A model generated the notes under the pieces. It saw nothing but the letters and a program-made list of their open reading frames with translations. It had not been told where the DNA came from and did not search any database. From assembly GCA_028706895.1 (NCBI GenBank), contig JAQTVG010000087.1, forward strand, positions 1-5,330: 5,330 bases of DNA, read 5' to 3'. Each line of letters opens with the position of its first letter. Position 1 is the stretch's first letter. This DNA is from Candidatus Omnitrophota bacterium. Lineage in GTDB: Bacteria; Omnitrophota; Gorgyraeia; Gygaellales; Profunditerraquicolaceae. Shown here one piece after another: positions 1 to 5,330 of this stretch. The position numbers were made by a program, and so were the translations under genes.

Positions 1-1368
1 TTAAAAAAATCCCTGGAAGAGATGGATGAACAGGCAAAATTAATTGTGCGCACCGATATAGAATTAAACAAGACTCAGGAAGAGCTGGATAAAAAAGTAA
101 CAGGCCTTTATGCCCTGCAGAGGCTCTCGCGCATGATCAGCACCACCCTTGACGAAAACCAGATATTTAACGCCATAGAATCAACTTCCTTTGAAGACCT
201 GGGTTTTGAAAAGGCCTGGGCATTATTGTGGAATGAAAAGGAAAATAAATTTGCGCCTCACCTGATTATCGGATACTCCCCCGAAGACATTGAAGCCATA
301 AAGCCACAGATAAACCCGGACAAGGACATGTACCTTAATTTAATAAAGACCGGCAAGACTTTTTCTACGATATCAACGCTGCATAATCCTGCGCTAAAAG
401 AAAGAATAAACCACATCTTCAAGGTAAGCTCTTTTGTGATTTCGCCTATCCTACCCAAAGAAGGAAGCCAGGGGTTCTTCTTCGCGGGAACCGAAAATGT
501 GGATGTAGCCATCACCGAGGGAGACGAAGAATTAATGACCATATTAAGCAACCAAATCGGCCAAGCGCTGGAGAATGCCCGCCTCTTTGAAAAAACCTGG
601 CGCGCCCAGCAGGAATTAGAGAAAAAGGTTGAAGAACGGACCCGCGAATTGACTCAGGCCTTAAACGAAGTCAACATAATAAACAAGCGCAAGACCGATT
701 TCATATCCAGCGTTTCACACGAACTAAGGACCCCTCTTACGTCCATAAAAGGGTATGCCGCTATACTTATTGAAGAAAAACTCGGTAACCTGCCGCAAGC
801 CGCAAAAGAACGCCTTGAGAAAATCAACCGGCACAGCGACGAACTGGTACATATGGTAAACGATATGCTTGATATAGCCCGCATTGAAAGCGGCAGGGTA
901 GTAATGAAAATGGAAGAGCAGGATTTAAAAGCCATAATCTCCAATGTCGCCGACCTTATTTCAATACAATGTAAAAATAAAAACATTGAATTAATTACGG
1001 ACATACAAGACGATATCCCCCCTATCCTTGCAGACCGCACGCAGCTGGAACGCGTGTTCATAAACCTGCTCGGCAACGCGGTAAAATTTACCCCTGAGAA
1101 CGGAAAAATAACCATAAAAGCGCATACCCAAGACGGTATTTTGCGGGTAAGTATTTCGGATACGGGTATAGGCATACCCGCGGACTCACTCTCAATGATA
1201 TTTGAAGAATTTTACCGTGTTGACAACTCAATAAACGAAGTGGTAAAAGGAACGGGGCTGGGATTATCCCTGGTAAAACACATCGTGGAAGCGCATAAAG
1301 GAAAAATTTGGGCGGAGAGTAAACCTGGAAAAGGAAGCACATTCAATTTTACCCTGCCTTTAACCTAA
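1..1368 (+). CDS. GAF-domain sensor histidine kinase (5' end beyond window)
   Basis: This is a cytoplasmic sensor kinase that should autophosphorylate on histidine and pass the phosphate to a response regulator, most likely the next gene. The frame is open back to base 1 (LKKSLEE before the first ATG at 22), so the true start may lie upstream. Counting from that ATG: a predicted coiled coil at about 1-30, a GAF-like sensory domain at about 30-187, a second coiled coil at about 188-222, then the HisKA dimerisation domain with phosphoacceptor His233 in the H-box SHELRTPLT. The HATPase_c domain shows an N-box (NLLGNAVKFTP, Asn352), a G1 box (DTGIGIP, Asp380), an F-box (FEEFYRVD, 394-401) and a G2 box (GTGLGLSLV, 410-418), so the catalytic core looks complete. 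No membrane segment is visible in this part. The GAF ligand cannot be deduced. Kinase function is sure; the N-terminal extent is not. Confidence 0.93.
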   Translation, partial: LKKSLEEMDEQAKLIVRTDIELNKTQEELDKKVTGLYALQRLSRMISTTLDENQIFNAIESTSFEDLGFEKAWALLWNEKENKFAPHLIIGYSPEDIEAIKPQINPDKDMYLNLIKTGKTFSTISTLHNPALKERINHIFKVSSFVISPILPKEGSQGFFFAGTENVDVAITEGDEELMTILSNQIGQALENARLFEKTWRAQQELEKKVEERTRELTQALNEVNIINKRKTDFISSVSHELRTPLTSIKGYAAILIEEKLGNLPQAAKERLEKINRHSDELVHMVNDMLDIARIESGRVVMKMEEQDLKAIISNVADLISIQCKNKNIELITDIQDDIPPILADRTQLERVFINLLGNAVKFTPENGKITIKAHTQDGILRVSISDTGIGIPADSLSMIFEEFYRVDNSINEVVKGTGLGLSLVKHIVEAHKGKIWAESKPGKGSTFNFTLPLT

Positions 1369-1372
1369 GGAG
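1366..1372 (+). promoter_or_regulatory. Shine-Dalgarno site overlapping the kinase stop codon
   Basis: TAAGGAG begins with the kinase stop codon TAA (1366-1368) and supplies GGAG five bases before the GTG at 1378. This spacing fixes GTG as the start of the response regulator. It also suggests that ribosomes ending the kinase can restart on the regulator, which would keep the two products in step. Confidence 0.8.
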
Positions 1373-1377
1373 AATTT

Positions 1378-2325
1378 GTGGTCAAACCGCGGATATTAAT
1401 TGTTGATGACGACCCGGACATACTGGATGTCCTGGAGATTACCCTTTCCGAAGAAAACTATGAAATCATAAAGGCGACTGACGGTGAAGAGGCGCTAAAG
1501 ATTATCAAGGCAAAACCCTTTGACCTGGTGCTCCTTGACTACGCCATGCCCAAAATGAACGGCCGACAGGTATGCAGGGAAGTAAAAAAAGACATACTCT
1601 TGCGGCATCTGCCTATAATCATGGTAACAGGCAAGGGCGAGGTAAGCGATAAGGTCGGAGGCATTGACGCCGGAGCCGACGATTATGTAGTAAAGCCTTT
1701 TGAGCCAAAAGAATTACTGGCGCGCATACGCATGGCTTTGAGGCGCACGGCAAGAGACCTGGAAGCCAATCCCTTATCGCGGCTACCCGGGAACATCTCC
1801 ATTCTAAATGAACTCTCTAACCGTATTGAAAGCAAGGCCCTGTTTGCTGTATGTTATATAGATATAGACAAATTTAAATCTTATAACGATAAATACGGGT
1901 TTGAACACGGCGATGAAGTAATCCGCGAAACCGCCCGCATATTAATCCAGGTAACACAGCAGATGGGAAACCCCAATGATTTTATCGGCCATATCGGAGG
2001 AGACGACTTTGTAATTGTCACAACTCCTAACACCATAGATAACCTCTGCAAGAAGATAATAGACGAATTTGAAAAGAAATCCCCGTCTTTTTATAATGAT
2101 ACAGACAGAAAGAACGGCTATATTATCGGCTTTGACCGCCAGGGTAAAGAACAAAAAATACCATTATTGTCAATATCTATAGGCGTGGTAACAAATGAAT
2201 TCAGAAAAATAGAACATGTCGCCCAGATTGGAGAAGTAGGAGCAGAATTAAAATCTTACGCAAAGAGCCTGGAGAGAAGCAACTACGTAAAAGACCAGCG
2301 TAAATCAAGCGATATTAAAAAATAA
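1378..2325 (+). CDS. Response regulator with receiver and divergent GGDEF (GGDDF) domain
   Basis: This 315-residue protein is the likely partner of the kinase 9 bases upstream. Its start is GTG, backed by a well-placed Shine-Dalgarno site. The receiver domain (about 4-122) has the acidic pocket at Asp10-Asp12, phosphoacceptor Asp54 in VLLDYAMPKMNG, Thr84 and Lys106 in VVKPFEP, so it should accept phosphate. From about 129 there is a diguanylate-cyclase-like domain: NPLSRLPGN, DIDKFKSYNDKYG (Asp162, Asn170), Gly178-Asp179, then GGDDF at 207-211 and SISIGVV near 265-271. The fourth signature position is Asp instead of Glu. The I-site RxxD is replaced by NPND (198-201), and the usual arginine before the signature is His205. 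About 60 residues separate the signature from SIG, somewhat more than usual, and the C-terminus reads KSYAKSLERSNYV instead of an AKxxGRN-type end. Family membership is clear; whether it makes c-di-GMP is not. Confidence 0.9.
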   Translation: MVKPRILIVDDDPDILDVLEITLSEENYEIIKATDGEEALKIIKAKPFDLVLLDYAMPKMNGRQVCREVKKDILLRHLPIIMVTGKGEVSDKVGGIDAGADDYVVKPFEPKELLARIRMALRRTARDLEANPLSRLPGNISILNELSNRIESKALFAVCYIDIDKFKSYNDKYGFEHGDEVIRETARILIQVTQQMGNPNDFIGHIGGDDFVIVTTPNTIDNLCKKIIDEFEKKSPSFYNDTDRKNGYIIGFDRQGKEQKIPLLSISIGVVTNEFRKIEHVAQIGEVGAELKSYAKSLERSNYVKDQRKSSDIKK

Positions 2326-2386
2326 TCCCGCATTAAGCACGGCTGTATATTTCTTAAAGATGTGCTTATAGCGGGATTTAATTTTT
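2324..2386. terminator. Probable bidirectional rho-independent terminator
   Basis: An inverted repeat has arms at 2324-2340 (AATCCCGCATTAAGCAC) and 2362-2378 (GTGCTTATAGCGGGATT). The arms pair at 15 of 17 positions, with two central mismatches, around a 21-base loop. On the plus strand it is followed by TTTAATTTTT and would end the kinase/regulator transcript. On the minus strand it is followed by ATTATTTTTT and would end the tRNA transcript and any read-through from the exporter genes. The left arm begins inside the regulator stop codon (2323-2325). The loop is longer than in a textbook terminator, so efficiency in each direction is uncertain. Confidence 0.7.
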
Positions 2387-2469
2387 GGTGCGAGAGGGGG
2401 GAGTTGAACCCCCAAGCCTTTCGGCACAAGCCCCTCATGCTTGCGTGTCTGCCATTCCACCACCCGCGC
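2386..2469 (-). tRNA. tRNA-Leu (anticodon GAG)
   Basis: This 84-base class II tRNA folds by eye. The acceptor stem is GCGCGGG with CTCTCGC, then discriminator A73 and an encoded CCA (2386-2388). The D-stem is GTG/CAC with an AATGGCAGA-type loop. The anticodon stem CAAGC/GCTTG is perfect and holds loop ATGAGGG, giving anticodon GAG at plus-strand 2434-2436, which reads CUC and CUU leucine codons. The long variable arm is GCC-GAAA-GGC, as expected for leucine. The T-arm is GGGGG-TTCAACT-CCCCC. One oddity is a C4-U69 mismatch in the acceptor stem, beside a G6-U67 wobble pair. The 3' end lies 7 bases from the terminator hairpin, and a good promoter sits upstream. Confidence 0.95.
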
Positions 2470-2481
2470 ATTGGCAAAATT

Positions 2482-2509
2482 ATTATACAACATGCCGCTT
2501 AAATATCAA
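2482..2509 (-). promoter_or_regulatory. Sigma-70-type promoter of the tRNA-Leu gene
   Basis: Read on the minus strand, TTGATA (2504-2509, one mismatch to TTGACA) is followed after 16 bases by a perfect TATAAT (2482-2487). The first base of the tRNA is at 2469, so transcription would start a few bases before it and leave only a short leader. This is a common arrangement for a tRNA gene with its own promoter. The call rests on consensus match alone. Confidence 0.7.
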
Positions 2510-2541
2510 GCCAATTAAACGGACGGTTTTTTAAGTATTAT

Positions 2542-3879
2542 TTAATATTTCGCCAAGCTCTCTAACCCTGTTGCCGACTGGATGCCCTTTGCCACTTCAG
2601 GGATAATTCCTTTTTTGGCATATATTGGATGGATTTTTTCTCTTATGGAAGGAAGTTTAGAGGCAAACATGAACGCGCCGATAATACAAATTACCCCGCC
2701 TGCCAGTAGAGTATGCGGGGCCCCGATTTTACTGGCAAGGCTTCCGGCTAATAAACTACCAAATGGCGCCATGCCCATAAAAGACATCGTATAGAAGCTC
2801 ATTATCCTGCCGCGTTTATCCTCATCTACTATTGTCTGCAATACCGTGTTACTTGATGCCATTTGAACCATCATACCAAAACCGCTCAATAGCAATATAA
2901 ACATAGAAATCCATAAAATACGGGATAAAGAAAATGCTATAATGGTCACGCCGAACAAACAGGCGGTTATTGCAATAATCCTGCCTAATCCCAAAACGCT
3001 TTTTCTGGCGGCAAGATAAAGCGCGCCTATTAAAGCTCCTATACCGGACATTGATATAAGAAAACCCAGCACCCGTGGCCCTCCGTGAAAAATATCCTTG
3101 GCAAAGACCGGCATTAATATCTGATAAGGCACGCCCATAAGGCTGACTAATGCCAAAAGCAGAAGAATTGATTTAATGGGAGAAAAATTAAAAGCGTAAC
3201 TGATACCTTCCTTTAATTCCAGGAGGATGTGCCTGCTTTGCGGCTTTATCTTATTTACGGCAATTGTCATCGCTAAGAGCGACAGGATAACGGGAATATA
3301 GCTTAGCGCATTTAAAAGAAAACAAATCCCTTCGCCTACAGTAGCAATTAATACACCGGCTATGGATGGGCCGATTAACCTCGCCGCGTTTACCATTGAC
3401 GAATTTAAGGCTATGGCGTTGCCTAAGTCATCCCTGTTCTCAACCATCTCCACGGTAAATGCCTGGCGTATAGGAAGGTCAAAACAGTTAATGATACCCA
3501 ACACCGCGCTTAAAACCAGGATATGCCAAATCTGTATATTTTTAGTCAATATTAGCCAGGCCATAATGGACGCTTGTATCATTGCGAGTATTTGGGTTAT
3601 AAGCAGCATTTTTTTACGGTCGTGCCTGTCGGCAAAAACACCCGCTAAAGGCGAGACTAAAAAAGTGGGAATCTGGCCGACGAAACCGACAACACCCAGA
3701 AGAAAAGGCGAATCCGTAAGGCGGTACACGAGCCAGCCGATAGCCACCTGTTGCATCCATGTGCCGGTCAAAGATATAGTCTGGCCCATGAAGAAAAGGC
3801 GGTAGTTTCTGTATTTGAGCGCGCGAAAAATAACCTTGATGTGAGCAATCGCTCCGGAATAAATTTTTTTTAATTTCAT
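2542..3879 (-). CDS. Major facilitator superfamily exporter, EntS-like (MFS_3) family
   Basis: This 445-residue inner-membrane protein has the length of a 12-helix major facilitator and is probably a proton-driven drug or siderophore-type exporter. Hydrophobic segments recur throughout, with a more polar central stretch near 208-233 between the two halves. The N-terminus FRALKYRNYRLFFMGQ, the motif-A-like loop GVFADRHDRKK (80-90), DLPIRQAF (134-141), NAIALNSSMVNAARLIGPS (154-172) and DKRGRIMSFYTM (354-365) are typical of the EntS/MFS_3 group (Pfam PF05977). The C-terminal tail of about 35 residues is polar to amphipathic and cytoplasmic. The ATG at 3879 lies 6 bases after the MacB-type stop codon with no evident Shine-Dalgarno site, so translation is probably coupled to that gene. 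The substrate cannot be read from sequence. The family is confident; the transport direction is inferred from it. Confidence 0.9.
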   Translation of the reverse strand: MKLKKIYSGAIAHIKVIFRALKYRNYRLFFMGQTISLTGTWMQQVAIGWLVYRLTDSPFLLGVVGFVGQIPTFLVSPLAGVFADRHDRKKMLLITQILAMIQASIMAWLILTKNIQIWHILVLSAVLGIINCFDLPIRQAFTVEMVENRDDLGNAIALNSSMVNAARLIGPSIAGVLIATVGEGICFLLNALSYIPVILSLLAMTIAVNKIKPQSRHILLELKEGISYAFNFSPIKSILLLLALVSLMGVPYQILMPVFAKDIFHGGPRVLGFLISMSGIGALIGALYLAARKSVLGLGRIIAITACLFGVTIIAFSLSRILWISMFILLLSGFGMMVQMASSNTVLQTIVDEDKRGRIMSFYTMSFMGMAPFGSLLAGSLASKIGAPHTLLAGGVICIIGAFMFASKLPSIREKIHPIYAKKGIIPEVAKGIQSATGLESLAKY

Positions 3880-3885
3880 TTTGGA

Positions 3886-5330
3886 TTATTCGTATCTCAA
3901 TGCCTCAATCGGGTCCAGCTTTGATGCTTTTTGCGCAGGCCAAAGCCCAAACACCACTCCCACAACAAGAGAAAAAACAGCGGCGAGAACTATTGAAGAT
4001 AAAGAAACCTTTACCGGCCATTTCGCCACTGTGGTTACCACTACAGCCGTTCCACTGCCGAGCATAATGCCGACAAGGCCGCCTATAAATGACATTAAGA
4101 CCGCCTCAATAAGAAACTGGGTCATAATATCTTTATTATTAGCCCCTATGGCTTTACGCAGGCCTATTTCGCGCGTACGCTCCGTTACTGAAACCAGCAT
4201 AATATTCATAATTCCTATTCCACCCACCAGGAGCGAAATAGCGGCAATCGCGCCCAAAAGAAGAGACATCGTCTGAGTAGTAGACTCAAGCGTTTTTTTA
4301 ATATCGGCCATATTGCGTATCTGGAATGAATCCTTCTGATCATCCGTAATCAAACGGTGCTGCTTTATAATAAGCTTATTGATTTCTTCTTCGGCAGTAC
4401 TAATCGTGTCCGGGCCGGTTGCCTCCACATATATAGAATCCACATATTGCTTGCCAAGCACTCTGTACATCGCAGTAGTTATCGGGATAACCACGGTATC
4501 GTCCTGGTCCTGGTGGCCGGCAGAACCTTTTGCGGGGAGAATACCTATAACCTTAAAATTAATCAGGTTTATCTTTATGGTTTCTCCTATGGGATTAGTG
4601 TCGCCAAAAAGTTCCCGGGCGACAGTGGCGCCTAACAGCGCCACCTTATTTCTCATCCTTAACTCCTCCGCGGTAAAAAACCTGCCGATTGTCGGGCTAG
4701 CCGAACGCAACTGTTCATAACTTACCCCGACGCCTTCAACCTGCGTATTCCAGTTCTTATCCGCATATACCACCTGCGCCCTGCTTCTTACCGAAGGGCT
4801 TGCATCTTTTACCTCGCTAAGCTTATTTATTTCATCCGCATCCTGTAAAGTAAAACGCGTAGTTGTCCCCGCCTCTAAAGCTACCCCCATTGACCTCATT
4901 GCCCCGGGCCTGATAATAAGAAGATTTGACCCCAGCGACACCAATTGTTTTTCTATGGATTCTTTCGCGCCCTGGCCGATTGCAAGCATAGCGATAACCG
5001 CGGCAACGCCGATAAGTATCCCAAGAATAGACAGGAACGCGCGCATCTTATGTGACAGCATCGCGGAAACTGCCTGCCTGATGTAATCCAGGAATTCCAT
5101 GCCTTCTTTTACTACGCTTCCGGATTTGGACAAAATATCTTTAATTAAATTTTCAGACGACCCAGGAAAAGCGGATCCCGAAACTTTTGCCGCACCGGAA
5201 ACGGCTTTATCAGAAATAACCTGCCCGTCGCGCATGGTAATAATTCTTCTGGCGCAAATGGCAATTTCGCTCTCATGGGTCACGATAATTATGGTTTTAC
5301 CTTTTTCGTTAAGTTTTTTTAATATAGCGA
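3886..5330 (-). CDS. macB: MacB-type ABC exporter, ATPase-permease fusion (5' end beyond window)
   Basis: This is the C-terminal part of a MacB-like protein, which in known systems works with a periplasmic adaptor (MacA) and an outer-membrane channel (TolC) to expel macrolides, toxins or lipids. The frame is open to the window edge and begins inside the ATPase: KGKTIIIVTHESE carries the switch (H-loop) histidine, followed by ARRIITMRDGQVI, the usual end of the nucleotide-binding domain. Counting from the valine GTG codon at 5281-5283, an Ala/Ser/Gly-rich linker spans about 27-61. Next come TM1 at about 82-104, a periplasmic MacB_PCD-type domain at about 105-335, and three more membrane helices at about 338-362, 390-418 and 428-450. 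The coupling segment VTERTREIGLRKAIGA (366-381) and the end PAQKASKLDPIEALRYE are family signatures. The Walker motifs and any macA gene would lie to the right, outside the window. The symbol is by architecture only; the substrate is unknown. Confidence 0.9.
   Translation of the reverse strand, partial: AILKKLNEKGKTIIIVTHESEIAICARRIITMRDGQVISDKAVSGAAKVSGSAFPGSSENLIKDILSKSGSVVKEGMEFLDYIRQAVSAMLSHKMRAFLSILGILIGVAAVIAMLAIGQGAKESIEKQLVSLGSNLLIIRPGAMRSMGVALEAGTTTRFTLQDADEINKLSEVKDASPSVRSRAQVVYADKNWNTQVEGVGVSYEQLRSASPTIGRFFTAEELRMRNKVALLGATVARELFGDTNPIGETIKINLINFKVIGILPAKGSAGHQDQDDTVVIPITTAMYRVLGKQYVDSIYVEATGPDTISTAEEEINKLIIKQHRLITDDQKDSFQIRNMADIKKTLESTTQTMSLLLGAIAAISLLVGGIGIMNIMLVSVTERTREIGLRKAIGANNKDIMTQFLIEAVLMSFIGGLVGIMLGSGTAVVVTTVAKWPVKVSLSSIVLAAVFSLVVGVVFGLWPAQKASKLDPIEALRYE

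Noticed and set aside
258..1342. Minus-strand open frames opposite the kinase gene (258-551, 654-1175, 1088-1342)
   Set aside because: They lie fully inside a well-supported kinase with intact motifs, have no recognisable domains, and look like antisense shadows.
2386..2469. The tRNA gene as an integration site for a mobile element
   Set aside because: No integrase, no repeated tRNA end and no change in gene character are visible on either side.
2283..2493. Two short minus-strand open frames across the tRNA-Leu gene
   Set aside because: Their protein sequences are translations of the tRNA, its terminator and leader; the RNA gene explains this stretch.
2516..2532. AAAC-GGACG-GTTT hairpin with an ACGG direct repeat, considered as a terminator for the MFS gene
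   Set aside because: The stem is only four base pairs, and on the minus strand it is not followed by a run of T.
3881..4720. Plus-strand open frames opposite the MacB-type gene (3881-4276, 4357-4635, 4379-4720)
   Set aside because: The opposite strand encodes conserved MacB features throughout; these frames show no domain.
5098..5100. ATG considered as the start of a separate permease gene
   Set aside because: The frame upstream is open and encodes the conserved end of an ABC ATPase, and the AAGG before the ATG is only about one base away. It cannot be fully excluded as an internal start.

Overview
The window is an ordinary stretch of bacterial chromosome with four protein genes, two of them cut by the window edges, and one tRNA gene. 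The MacB-type efflux protein, with its large periplasmic domain, suggests a two-membrane (Gram-negative type) bacterium. Base composition looks moderate, and starts, stops and the Shine-Dalgarno site are conventional. The GAF-histidine kinase next to a receiver-GGDDF regulator resembles gene pairs from poorly cultivated lineages; Candidatus Omnitrophota is my best guess, held with low confidence. There are no mobile elements, CRISPR arrays or phage genes, and I saw no break in any reading frame.

Left arm, plus strand (1-2325): a signalling operon. A cytoplasmic GAF-domain histidine kinase, open at the left window edge, is followed after 9 bases by a response regulator that starts with GTG. 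The Shine-Dalgarno sequence of the regulator overlaps the kinase stop codon. The regulator joins a complete receiver domain to a divergent GGDEF-like domain that reads GGDDF and lacks the usual inhibitory-site arginine. The simplest reading is a phosphorelay whose output is c-di-GMP synthesis, or binding or protein interaction if the domain is inactive.

Centre (2324-2541): a 17-bp-arm inverted repeat that begins inside the regulator stop codon has T-runs on both sides, so it probably ends transcription from both directions. On the minus strand lies a tRNA-Leu(GAG) gene with encoded CCA, and upstream of it a good sigma-70-type promoter. The tRNA has one C-U mismatch in its acceptor stem.

Right arm, minus strand (2542-5330): an export operon. 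A MacB-type ABC exporter (ATPase fused to permease) enters from the right edge, so only the last part of its ATPase is visible. It is followed after 6 bases by an EntS-like major facilitator exporter. The two pumps are probably co-transcribed and may be translationally coupled, because no Shine-Dalgarno sequence is visible before the second gene. The two arms converge on the tRNA and terminator. I found no previously undescribed system; the points worth checking are modest and listed separately.
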